Of a stretch of DNA of 64,000 nucleotides, positions 1 through 8,299 are shown piece after piece. The stretch covers positions 62,001 through 126,000 of the forward strand of contig CAWFIB010000025.1 in NCBI GenBank assembly GCA_963815775.1, given 5' to 3'. The notes beneath the pieces are model-generated. The model had not been told where the DNA came from, ran no database searches, and saw only the letters and a program-made list of their open reading frames with translations. The position numbers and the translations under genes were made by a program. Each line of letters begins with the position of its first letter. The stretch's first letter is position 1. The DNA is from CAVVDY01 sp963815775 (GTDB lineage: Bacteria; Acidobacteriota; Terriglobia; Terriglobales; Acidobacteriaceae).

Positions 1-2162
1 TCGCTCAAGATGACAGAGGGAGAGGAGGCGTCGTTGACGCGGCCCTGAAGGGCCGCACTACCCTTGTCGCCACGCGAAGAAACAGCAGGTCCTTCGCTGG
101 CGCTCAGGATGACAGCATCATTTTTTCCCGTGCTGCTAAGTGGCGCATTCCTCGCCACAAACCGGTACACCCTGCTCAAAAAGCGGCTGACGCCTTCGAC
201 GCCGGCGTCCTGCCAGTCGAGATCGCGGTCCGGAGGCGCAGCGAACAGCGTATACATGCGGGTGGCGTCGGCGCCGTAGCGCGCCACCATGTCGTCGGGT
301 GAGACTACATTGCCCATACTCTTCGACATCTTGGCGCCGCTCTTGATGACCATGCCCTGGGTGAACAGGCGTGCCGCCGGCTCGTCGTTCTTCACCACGC
401 CGATGTCGCGCATGAACTTCGTCCAGAAGCGCGAATAGATGAGGTGCAGGATGGCATGCTCGACTCCGCCAATGTACTGATCGATGGGAAACCAGTACGC
501 CACGGTGTCGGTGTCGAGTGCCTTGGTATCGAGCGTCGGATTGGTGTAGCGATAGAAGTACCAGGAGGAGTCGACGAAGGTGTCCATGGTATCGGTCTCG
601 CGCCGCGCCGGGCCGCCGCACTTGGGACACTTCACGTTGACGAACTCGGGCACGTCCTTCAGCGGCGAGCCGCCCGCCAGCGTGATGCTGACGTTCTCCG
701 GCAACACGATCGGCAAGTCGCTCTCCGGCACCGGCACGACGCCGTCGGTCGGGCAATAGATCATGGGGATTGGCGTGCCCCAGTAGCGTTGGCGACTGAT
801 GCCCCAATCCTTCAGGCGGAAGGTAACGGTGGCCTTGCCGAAGCCGTGCTCTTCGGCGTACTTCGACATCTTCGCGATCGCGTCATCGCTGGCCAGTCCG
901 TTGAACTCGCCGGAGTTGATGAGCAGGCTGTCGGTTTCAGTAAACGGCAGCACAGGCTCTTCCGGCTCGCCCTCTTCCGGAACCTCTTTCTCGCGGCGCG
1001 GCAGGATGACGACGCGAATGTCCAACCCGTATTTCCTGGCGAACTCGTAGTCGCGCTCGTCGTGCGCCGGGACCGACATGATCGCGCCAGTGCCGTAGTC
1101 GAGCAGGACATAGTTTGCCACCCAGATGGGCAGCTTCTCGCCGTTGAATGGATTGATAGCGTAGCGCTCTGTCGCCACACCGTGCTTCTCGATGGCGCCG
1201 ATGTCGCCGGCTTCTTTCGCACGGCGCTGCTCAGTGATCAGGTCTTCCACCTTCGCCCGCAGATGATGGCTGGCGCCGATGATGTCGGCCACCATGGGGT
1301 GCTCGGGCGCAAGCTGCAATGAGGTCGCGCCGAAGATGGTGTCCACACGCGTGGTGAAAACGGTGATCTTGTCGCCGGCAGGTCCGGCCCCGCCGTCGAG
1401 CTTGAAGTCGACCAGCGCGCCTTCACTGCGGCCGATCCAGTTGCGCTGCATGGTCTTGACCTTTTCCGGCCAGCCCTCCAGCGTATCCAGGCCCTCGAGC
1501 AGTTCATCGGCGTAGTTAGTGATGCGCAGGAACCACTGCTCCAACTCGCGCTGCTCGACCAGCGTGTTCTCATGGCGCCAGCAGCAGCCGTTCGACAGTA
1601 CTTGCTCGTTGGCCAGAACGGTTTGGCACTCGGGACACCAGTTCACTTTGCTGCTCTTGCGATAGGCCAAGCCGCGCTCGAAGAACTTCAGGAAGAACCA
1701 CTGGTTCCAGCGGTAATAGTCAGGCAAGCAGGTGGCCAGTTCCTTCGACCAGTCGTAGCCGAAGCCCAGGCGCTTCATCTGCGCCTTCATGGCGGCGATG
1801 TTCTGCAGCGTCCAGTCGCGCGGCGGCGTGTTGTTCTTCAGCGCGGCGTTTTCCGCCGGCAGGCCAAAGGCGTCCCAGCCCATGGGATGGAGTACGTTGT
1901 GGCCCTGCATCCACATGTAGCGCGCCAGCGCGTCACCGATGGAGTAGTTACGCACGTGTCCCATGTGCAGCGCGCCCGAGGGATAGGGCAACATCTCGAG
2001 AACGTAATACTTCTTGCGCTGCGAGTCGGTCGGCTCGGCGCGGTAGAGGTCGGGATTCTCGGCCCAGCGCTGCAGCCACTTCTGCTCGATGGTCTGGGGC
2101 TCGTAGCGTTCGGGACGTGTGGGGGGTTCGGGGTTCGCCGCGTTAGTCGTGGAGTCAGACAT
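1..2162 (-). CDS. leuS: Leucyl-tRNA synthetase (partial, 3' end outside window)
   Basis: Charges tRNA-Leu with leucine in the cytoplasm. The frame starts at an ATG whose first base is 2162 and stays open to base 1, so about 720 codons are present and the last part of the anticodon-binding and C-terminal domains is missing. Class I synthetase signatures are clear: the HIGH-type motif (LHMGH in GALHMGHVRNYSIGD), a zinc-type segment CPECQTVLANEQV, the editing domain, SWYFYRYTNP, and the KMSKS loop in GAKMSKSMGNVVSP. After the helix SRFLSRVYRFVARNAP the frame runs into repeat DNA that is translated as VILS-containing sequence (see the repeat at 2-115). This is unusual for an essential enzyme. The gene stands alone here, with a 221-base gap to the next gene on the plus strand. 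Confidence 0.95.
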   Translation of the reverse strand, partial: MSDSTTNAANPEPPTRPERYEPQTIEQKWLQRWAENPDLYRAEPTDSQRKKYYVLEMLPYPSGALHMGHVRNYSIGDALARYMWMQGHNVLHPMGWDAFGLPAENAALKNNTPPRDWTLQNIAAMKAQMKRLGFGYDWSKELATCLPDYYRWNQWFFLKFFERGLAYRKSSKVNWCPECQTVLANEQVLSNGCCWRHENTLVEQRELEQWFLRITNYADELLEGLDTLEGWPEKVKTMQRNWIGRSEGALVDFKLDGGAGPAGDKITVFTTRVDTIFGATSLQLAPEHPMVADIIGASHHLRAKVEDLITEQRRAKEAGDIGAIEKHGVATERYAINPFNGEKLPIWVANYVLLDYGTGAIMSVPAHDERDYEFARKYGLDIRVVILPRREKEVPEEGEPEEPVLPFTETDSLLINSGEFNGLASDDAIAKMSKYAEEHGFGKATVTFRLKDWGISRQRYWGTPIPMIYCPTDGVVPVPESDLPIVLPENVSITLAGGSPLKDVPEFVNVKCPKCGGPARRETDTMDTFVDSSWYFYRYTNPTLDTKALDTDTVAYWFPIDQYIGGVEHAILHLIYSRFWTKFMRDIGVVKNDEPAARLFTQGMVIKSGAKMSKSMGNVVSPDDMVARYGADATRMYTLFAAPPDRDLDWQDAGVEGVSRFLSRVYRFVARNAPLSSTGKNDAVILSASEGPAVSSRGDKGSAALQGRVNDASSPSVILS
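2..115. repeat. Composite dispersed repeat lying in frame inside leuS
   Basis: Two copies of the word GTCATCNTGAGC (minus strand; about 2-13 and 102-113) flank a palindrome at 39-56 with 7-bp arms GCGGCCC/GGGCCGC around the centre TGAA. The same word and the same type of palindrome recur together at 47887-47982, and the word alone recurs at 22500-22554. All of it is translated in frame by leuS, between two helices of the anticodon-binding region. The copies are seen directly; calling them a dispersed REP-like family is inference. Confidence 0.8.
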
Positions 2163-2383
2163 AGTGGGTAATCTTTGATTTTATCTTGCGCGGGCGCCGG
2201 TTAGCTTGCATGTAATCAGGTGGAAGCCCTAATGGTCATGCTATCGCTTCGCACCCGACTGAGGCTCATGACAGTAGCTGCATCGGCTGAACGATGAGGG
2301 CATCCAATCCCAGCAAAGGCGGCCTGGCAGATCCGCAAGGATTGTTGAAGCTGGGTTTCGCGCTAAAGTTAAAAGGAGTCCTG

Positions 2384-2893
2384 ATGAAGATGACGGAAGT
2401 GTTTCTCGCCCAACTCGACGCTGAGGTGAACCGCACTCGCCATGCACTGGAGCGGGTTCCCGAAGGCAAAGACGATTGGAAACCACATGACAAGTCAATG
2501 CCGCTGGGCCGACTGGCTGGGTTGGTGGCGAGAATGCCTTCGTGGTTTGCCTTGATGATCAACCAGGACGAGCTGGACCTGAATCCTCCCGGCGGCGCAA
2601 AGTTCAGCCAGGAACCATTGCGCACCCCGGCCCAATTGGTGAAGGCACTTGATGAGGGCGCCGCAGAGGGCCGCAAGGCACTGGCAGGTACGACTGAGGA
2701 GCATCTACAGAGACTCTGGCGGCTGCTCGTAGCGGGTAATGTTGTGAGCGAGCAACCTCGGCATGTCGTGATACGAGACACGTTCATGCACCTGGCGCAT
2801 CATCGCGGACAGTTGACCGTGTATCTGCGCCTGAACGATGTGCCGGTTCCGGCGATCTACGGCCCATCGGCAGATGATGGCCAGTTCGCGTAA
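2384..2893 (+). CDS. DinB family protein
   Basis: A 169-residue four-helix-bundle protein of the DinB/YfiT group, which includes metal-dependent thiol-transferase-like enzymes; the substrate cannot be told. The start at 2384 is chosen over an upstream in-frame ATG (2294) because AGGAG lies at 2374-2378 and the homologous part begins with MKMTEVFLAQLDAEV. The C-terminal motif HLAHHRGQLTVYLRL carries the paired histidines typical of the family. The first metal-ligand His usually expected near residues 45-50 is not obvious (LAGLVARMPSW), so metal binding is uncertain. Single gene between leuS and a GNAT gene. Confidence 0.8.
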   Translation: MKMTEVFLAQLDAEVNRTRHALERVPEGKDDWKPHDKSMPLGRLAGLVARMPSWFALMINQDELDLNPPGGAKFSQEPLRTPAQLVKALDEGAAEGRKALAGTTEEHLQRLWRLLVAGNVVSEQPRHVVIRDTFMHLAHHRGQLTVYLRLNDVPVPAIYGPSADDGQFA

Positions 2894-2950
2894 GGAGATT
2901 GAGGCGCCGGATGGGCAATAGGGCGAACTGTATCGCGTTATGCTCGTCTG

Positions 2951-3457
2951 ATGGATGACGACACCTCCTTAGCGGCGATTACGATCCGGCCGGCGGTTTC
3001 AGAAGATGCTGGCGGCATCACTCGCACGTATCTCGAAAGTGCTGACTATCACGCACGCCTTGATCCCGAACGCTATTGGACGCCCGCAAGAGATGCGATA
3101 TTGGCGCGCTACCGCGAGGGCCGGCAGCATCCGCCGGATGGAGGTGGAGAGGCCATCACGCTTGTCGCGGAGCTCGGCGGCGAGGTCGTCGGGTTCATAG
3201 ATGCCCGGCTTACACATTCCTTCGATCCAATGCATCGGGACATGATCTACTGCCACGTCGTGGAGATCGCCGTAGGCAGCCGGCAGCAGGGCCAAGGCAT
3301 CGGCGGGCGGCTGCTACGCGCGGTCGAAGACTGGGGGCGCGAGCAGGGTGCGGAGCTTGCATCTTTGGAATATCTGGCCGCAAACATGCGGGCCGCCTCG
3401 TTCTATCAACGAACTGGCTATCGCGTGGCAGCCATCACGGCGATCAAGCGTCTGTAG
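2951..3457 (+). CDS. GNAT family N-acetyltransferase
   Basis: A 168-residue acetyltransferase of unknown substrate. The acetyl-CoA-binding motif A is visible as EIAVGSRQQGQGIGGRLL (Q-x-x-G-x-G), followed by the usual C-terminal segment AANMRAASFYQRTGYRV. There is no Shine-Dalgarno sequence before the ATG; instead a -10-like TATGCT ends 6 nt upstream (2939-2944), so the message may be leaderless. Ends 87 bases before msrA and could be read together with it. Confidence 0.85.
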   Translation: MDDDTSLAAITIRPAVSEDAGGITRTYLESADYHARLDPERYWTPARDAILARYREGRQHPPDGGGEAITLVAELGGEVVGFIDARLTHSFDPMHRDMIYCHVVEIAVGSRQQGQGIGGRLLRAVEDWGREQGAELASLEYLAANMRAASFYQRTGYRVAAITAIKRL

Positions 3458-3544
3458 TCAGGCGTGTGACCGATCCCGAGGGACGCCCTTTGTATCTCCT
3501 GCTGCGGTCGCGCATCACTATGGATAGAATCTGGAGAAATGCAC

Positions 3545-4225
3545 ATGCTCATGCGTCCATATTGTGTGGTGGTTGCGATTGGTCTTACCCTCTCCATTCT
3601 GGCCTGTTCGGCGAAGGGCCAGCCGAAAGGGCCGATCCCGGCGGCCAAGGTGGATGCGCCGCTTGCCTCCAGTGCGGGCAAGCAGACAGCGGTGTTTGCC
3701 GGCGGCTGCTTCTGGGGCACGCAATCGGTTTTTGAGCGGGTGAAAGGCGTGCTGAAAACGACGGCGGGTTATGCCGGCGGTTCGGCGGCAACTGCGACTT
3801 ACGCTCAGGTGACAACGGAAACGACCGGGCACGCCGAGTCGGTGGAAGTGGTGTATGACCCGTCGCAGATTACGTACGGGCAGCTCTTGCGCATTTTCTT
3901 TTCCGTGGCGCATGATCCTACGGAGGTCAACCGGCAGGGACCGGATGTAGGCCCTTCCTATCGCTCGGCGATCTTTTATACGAGTGACGAGCAAAAGCGC
4001 ATTGCGACGGCGTACATTCAGCAGCTCGACGCGACAAAAGCCTTTCCAGCTCCGATTGTCACCGAGGTAACGCCGCTCAAAGGTTTTTACCGCGCGGAAG
4101 ACTACCATCAGGATTACGCGCTTCATAATCCCGACAATCCGTATATCAAGGTCTGCGACCTGCCGAAGATCAAGCTCCTGAAAGAAGAATTCCCGCAGCT
4201 CTTCGTTGACTACCAGGGGAAGTGA
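3545..4225 (+). CDS. msrA: Peptide methionine-S-sulfoxide reductase, lipoprotein form
   Basis: Reduces methionine-S-sulfoxide in damaged proteins. The catalytic motif FAGGCFWGTQ is at residues 51-60 (Cys55), followed by the family's GYAGG and EVVYDPSQITY segments and DYHQDYALHNP. Unlike cytoplasmic MsrA, the N-terminus is a lipoprotein signal (hydrophobic CVVVAIGLTLSILAC, lipobox Cys21), so the enzyme probably sits on a membrane facing the periplasm. ATG 3545 is preferred to ATG 3539 because GGAG at 3533-3536 lies 8 nt from the former and only 2 nt from the latter. A TAGAAT -10-like hexamer is at 3525-3530. Confidence 0.93.
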   Translation: MLMRPYCVVVAIGLTLSILACSAKGQPKGPIPAAKVDAPLASSAGKQTAVFAGGCFWGTQSVFERVKGVLKTTAGYAGGSAATATYAQVTTETTGHAESVEVVYDPSQITYGQLLRIFFSVAHDPTEVNRQGPDVGPSYRSAIFYTSDEQKRIATAYIQQLDATKAFPAPIVTEVTPLKGFYRAEDYHQDYALHNPDNPYIKVCDLPKIKLLKEEFPQLFVDYQGK

Positions 4226-4296
4226 GAGAAGAGCGGGTATCTGGTCCGCGTGTGTCCGGGCAAATTCGCGGTTATTGTTGCCGTTTCTGCCAGATC

Positions 4297-4536
4297 CGCG
4301 AAGCCACATAGGCGCTCGCTACTGGTCGCGCAGCGTCTTTACCGGATCGAGTCTGGCTGCGCGGTAAGCGGGGGGCGCTGCATGCTGCCAGCGCCACCAG
4401 TCTCCAGCGTTCTTTGCGTGACGAGGTAGGACAGCAAGCCGTACAGACCGACCACACAGAGAAGAAGCGCAGCCGGAGCAAAGGATGGGAGTAGCAAGGC
4501 CTGGAAGCGCTGATGGGCGGCAGAGCGAGCAACGCT
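4297..4536 (-). pseudogene. Remnant of an ADOP-type permease 3' end
   Basis: This stretch is a damaged copy of the 3' part of the permease gene at 5394-7850, in the same orientation. Bases 4297-4400 match 5372-5474 with one inserted G, and 4401-4536 match 5675-5810, so about 200 bases are missing between the two blocks. A readable piece still encodes GLYGLLSYLVTQRTLE, identical to the intact gene. The response-regulator gene at 4621-5250 is thus bracketed by two copies of the same permease end. Confidence 0.85.
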
Positions 4537-4620
4537 AGTGGCCCCGCCGCATCGCCAGATCCTGTCACAATTGCATCCCACAATCGCACGATGGCGTACA
4601 GCTTCGTAGCCAATATAAGA

Positions 4621-5250
4621 TCAGCTGCCAGCTTCGCCTTGGATGCGTACCTTTGGAGAGGCAACTTCGACGGAAAAATCGATGACGTATCTGACGCGGT
4701 TTGCGCAAAAGAGGCAGGGGGTTTGCTGAATCTCCTGCACGTTTTCCAGCAGGACACTCAACGGAAAAGAGCGGAGGCATTGCGTGCAGGTCAGCACAAT
4801 GAAAGGCACTCCGTTGGAGTCCTTTCCGTTGCGCGGTATCCAGACCGGAGCCGACTGGCGGTTATGGTCTAGCGCTCGCTCCGACTTGTGGGCGATCAAT
4901 TCGGCGACGATACGCAGAAGCTCTTCGGGATGATGTCGCCCCTTGCTATAGAAAGCGTCCGCGATGACTCCGCCGGGAACCTGATCGCCGGAATCGTAAG
5001 CGCCGCTAACCGCAATCACCGGGATTTCAGGAAAGCGGCGACGCACCACAGAGAGGAACTCAAATCCCGACATTTGCGGCATGTTGAGGTCAGAGATGAT
5101 GGTATCCGGGACTAGTTTTCCGAGTTGCAAAAGGGCGTCGAAGCCGTTTTCGGCGGTGCAGACATCATATGCTGCCGACTGCAGCAGCATGGAGGTGCTG
5201 TCGCGAACGTTTACGTCGTCGTCCACGACAAGAACCAGGCTACTGAACAT
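4621..5250 (-). CDS. Response regulator (REC) with C-terminal CxxC/CxxC segment
   Basis: A 209-residue protein. Residues 1-120 form a receiver domain: acidic cluster D10-D12 in VLVVDDDVNV, phospho-acceptor D54 in IISDLNMPQMSG, S82 in AVSGAY and K103 in YSKGR. There is no DNA-binding helix-turn-helix. The C-terminal part holds CTQC (155-158) and CLFC (179-182), a zinc-ribbon-like pair that I cannot assign to a known output domain. ATG 5250 has little Shine-Dalgarno support; a GTG at 5259 in the same frame has GAGGGGGG 10 nt upstream and is an alternative start. No histidine kinase gene is nearby, so this is an orphan regulator. Confidence 0.8.
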   Translation of the reverse strand: MFSSLVLVVDDDVNVRDSTSMLLQSAAYDVCTAENGFDALLQLGKLVPDTIISDLNMPQMSGFEFLSVVRRRFPEIPVIAVSGAYDSGDQVPGGVIADAFYSKGRHHPEELLRIVAELIAHKSERALDHNRQSAPVWIPRNGKDSNGVPFIVLTCTQCLRSFPLSVLLENVQEIQQTPCLFCANRVRYVIDFSVEVASPKVRIQGEAGS

Positions 5251-5393
5251 CCTAACCACGACCGTTTTACCCCCCTCATTTCTAAACCGAATCGTGATTA
5301 TAGGGCGTTCAGGAACTCGCGACTGTGCAATATTGTACACGGGTGAAAAGTGGCTATCCACGAGCCGAAGACGCGAAGCCACATAGGCGCTCG

Positions 5394-7850
5394 CTACTGG
5401 TCGCGCAGCGTCTTTACCGGATCGAGTCTGGCTGCGCGGTAAGCGGGAGCGCTGCATGCTGCCAGCGCCACCAGCAGCAATGCTGCCGAGACAGCAACAA
5501 ACGTGGCTGCGTCGAGCGGTCGTACGCCATAGAGCACCTGGCGCATGAGGTTCGTCATGGCGAACGAAGCAAGCAGACCGATTCCGACTCCGGCCAGCGC
5601 CAGGGTTATGCCGCGCGTGAGGATCATGCGGAGCACGTCCCCTCGCTGCGCACCGAGAGCGATGCGCACGCCAATCTCCAGCGTTCTTTGCGTGACCAGG
5701 TAGGACAGCAAGCCATACAGACCGACCACACAGAGAAGAAGCGCAACCGCGGCAAAGGATGAGAGCAGCAAGGCCTGGAAGCGTTGATGTGCGGCAGAGC
5801 GAGTAACGCTGTCCTGCAGGGTGTGGAGCTCGAAGAGCGGCAGGTTCTTGTCGAGCTGCGCCACTTGTGCGCGAACCGCGGGAATCAGCGGCGCGGGATC
5901 GAGGGAGGTCCGAATCACCAGGCGTGGCGGAAGAATGGCTGCCTGCGCCAAGGGCAGGTAGTATTCCGGGGCGGCGTCCTCGGTGAGCCGCGCAGCTTTG
6001 ACGTTGGCGACGACGGCGACAATCTCGCGCGGTACTTCCTTGACGGCGCCATCGCTCACGCCGGGAGTGATGTGCTTGCCGATGGGATCTTCGCCGGGGA
6101 AGAACGTCTTGGCGAAGGCCTGGTTCACAATCACCACCGGCAATGACTTGTCAGTGTCGGTCTCCTGAAATTCGCGGCCCTGCAGGACCGGGATGCGCAG
6201 CGTCTTGAAGTAATCGGGCGCGGCGATGGAAGCCCGGGCCGTATTACGCTCGCCTTCCGGCAGCGGGTGGCCTTCGATATCGAAGGAGATACGCATGCCA
6301 TCGGGCGACAGCGGCAGTGGCCATCCGGTGCTGACTGAGACGACGCCGGGCAGGCCGCGCAGGCGCGACACCAGTTGTCCATAGAACTGGAGTTGCTGAT
6401 CGTGCGGATATTGGCTGTCGGGCAGGCCAATGCTGGCCGTGAGCACATTGCGGCGGTCGAAGCCGGGATCGACCTGGAGAACCCGCACGAAGCTGCGAAC
6501 CAGCAGGCCTGAGCCGATCAGCAGAACAAGTCCTACAGCGATCTCGGCGATGACGAGGGAGTTGTGCAGGCGATGCTGTCCGCGCCCGGTGGTGGCGGTG
6601 CGGGTTCCGTCGCGCAAGGCGGTGGCGGGATCGACCCGTGCCACACGCAGGGCGGGCAGCGCGCCAAACAGTGGTCCGATCAAGACGGACACCGCCACTG
6701 CGAAGGCCAGCACGGTTGCATCGATCGAGATGTTGCCGGAGCGGGGAAGATCGGAGGGCAGCAACCCTACGACGACCCGCACCAGAAACCCGGACAGCGC
6801 CACTCCCGCTATTCCTCCCAGCAGCGACAAGACGAGCGACTCCACCAGCATCTGACGCACGATCTGGATCCGGCTGGCGCCTAATGCCGAACGCACGGCA
6901 ACTTCCCAAGTGCGCCGTGAGCCACGAGCCAGCAGCAATCCGGCAACGTTCGCACAGGCAATGAGCAATAGCAGAGCGACGGCGGCGAACAGAATGCGCA
7001 AGGCGGGTCGGGTGTCGCCGACGAGGGCGTCAATTTGCGGAATGACAGTACCGCCGGTGAAGTGCGCGTTGCTCTTGGGATACTCGGAGGCCAGCTGGCG
7101 CGCGATCAGAGTTACATCCGCATTAGCTTGCTCGAGGGAGACGCCAGGCTTCAGGCGACCGACCATGCTCAGCAGATGAGCTCCGCGCTGGGCAGTCATG
7201 GGATCGCCGGAAGGATCATAGGTATCGTCGGCAATCGAAGTCCAGAGCAGCGGCGCCGGATTCTGAATGGGAAACCCGAAACCGCGGGGCATGACTCCGA
7301 TGACGGTATAGCTGTTGTTGTCCAAGGTGATGGCCTGTCCCACAATGTGGGGGGCAGATCCGAATGCCGACTGCCATAGCTCGTGACTCAAAACAGCGAC
7401 GTGCGCGCCAGGCTTTTCGTCTTCCAGTGCCACATCGCGGCCCATCGCAGGGGCGATGCCGAGGGTCTTGAAGAAATCGGCAGAGACCATTTCAGCGTCA
7501 AGGTGCTTAGGGTCGCCGGCTCCGGTCAAGGTGACATTGGTGTCGTGATAGGCGGCCAGTGCGGTGAAAGAATGATTTTGCGAGCGCCAGTCGAAGAAGT
7601 CGAGGTAGCTCATGGCGCCCGGCGAATTGATCGGGGCTGGACGGCGGTCGTTCACCGACCCGACGGCAACCAGGCGACCGGGCTCGGGGAAAGGCAATGG
7701 CTGAAGCAGCACCGCATTGACGACGCTGAACATCGTCGTGGTTGCGCCGATGCCCAGAGCGAGCGTGAGCACCGTGGCGAGAGCAAACCCAGGCGCTTTT
7801 CTTATTTGGCGAAGGGCAAAACGAAAGTCATGCCACAACTTCAGCAGCAT
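5394..7850 (-). CDS. ADOP-family duplicated FtsX/MacB-like permease
   Basis: An 818-residue membrane protein. It starts with the ADOP-type N-terminus FRFALRQIRKAPGFALATVL, followed by a transmembrane helix (GIGATTTMFSVVNAVLL), a MacB-type periplasmic domain, three helices with the FtsX domain (LFAAVALLLLIACANVAGLL), a second periplasmic domain and a second FtsX domain near the C-terminus (LLCVVGLYGLLSYL). This two-FtsX layout without a neighbouring ATPase defines the acidobacterial duplicated orphan permease family, whose substrate is unknown. ATG 7850 is chosen because GGAG lies about 9 nt upstream. A partial duplicate of its 3' end lies at 4297-4536. Confidence 0.9.
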   Translation of the reverse strand: MLLKLWHDFRFALRQIRKAPGFALATVLTLALGIGATTTMFSVVNAVLLQPLPFPEPGRLVAVGSVNDRRPAPINSPGAMSYLDFFDWRSQNHSFTALAAYHDTNVTLTGAGDPKHLDAEMVSADFFKTLGIAPAMGRDVALEDEKPGAHVAVLSHELWQSAFGSAPHIVGQAITLDNNSYTVIGVMPRGFGFPIQNPAPLLWTSIADDTYDPSGDPMTAQRGAHLLSMVGRLKPGVSLEQANADVTLIARQLASEYPKSNAHFTGGTVIPQIDALVGDTRPALRILFAAVALLLLIACANVAGLLLARGSRRTWEVAVRSALGASRIQIVRQMLVESLVLSLLGGIAGVALSGFLVRVVVGLLPSDLPRSGNISIDATVLAFAVAVSVLIGPLFGALPALRVARVDPATALRDGTRTATTGRGQHRLHNSLVIAEIAVGLVLLIGSGLLVRSFVRVLQVDPGFDRRNVLTASIGLPDSQYPHDQQLQFYGQLVSRLRGLPGVVSVSTGWPLPLSPDGMRISFDIEGHPLPEGERNTARASIAAPDYFKTLRIPVLQGREFQETDTDKSLPVVIVNQAFAKTFFPGEDPIGKHITPGVSDGAVKEVPREIVAVVANVKAARLTEDAAPEYYLPLAQAAILPPRLVIRTSLDPAPLIPAVRAQVAQLDKNLPLFELHTLQDSVTRSAAHQRFQALLLSSFAAVALLLCVVGLYGLLSYLVTQRTLEIGVRIALGAQRGDVLRMILTRGITLALAGVGIGLLASFAMTNLMRQVLYGVRPLDAATFVAVSAALLLVALAACSAPAYRAARLDPVKTLRDQ

Positions 7851-8299
7851 TGAGCGGCTCCATCCGGGCACATGATTAGGAGGAAATGGCAATTCACAGG
7901 CCAACGTATGTTGCCGGCTTTCAATAAGATACGTTGGAGAAGAGAGATGATGTGTGTCCAGTCGAGGGATGCGATGTCCGAAAACGGACGGGGAAGAGCA
8001 TGCGCCAGGAAAAGAACGGCTTCGGTGGCAGGCCGATCCTGCGGATTGCTTTGGCGGCGACGGCGGTTCGCTCTACCGGCATTCGCGTTATAAATCTGGG
8101 TAGAGACTTCGGGCCGGAGAATTCTGAACATCAAATGGGACCGCACGGGACGGTGCTTTTTGTCAGGAACGCTTCCGTCAGAACGTCCGTGGAGAAGAGG
8201 CTATGAGCGATCTCACGCGAACTCTGAAACGAAGGGCTGTCCACGAGGTGAGAGAGCTTCTCCGTGCCTCCGCGTCTCTGTGGTGAACGTTTTAGCCGC
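7851..8299. other. 449-base gap without a supported gene
   Basis: No open frame here looks like a protein on either strand. The only recognisable content is a copy of the dispersed word family CTCCGTGCCTC...TCTGTGGTGAA at about 8258-8285, also present at 15549-15583 and 56185-56203. The stretch upstream of the permease start presumably holds its promoter, but I could not pick one with confidence. Confidence 0.5.

Noticed and set aside
444..2171. Long open frames on the plus strand opposite leuS
   Set aside because: They are antisense to a clear leucyl-tRNA synthetase and encode no recognisable motif; such frames are common in high-G+C DNA.
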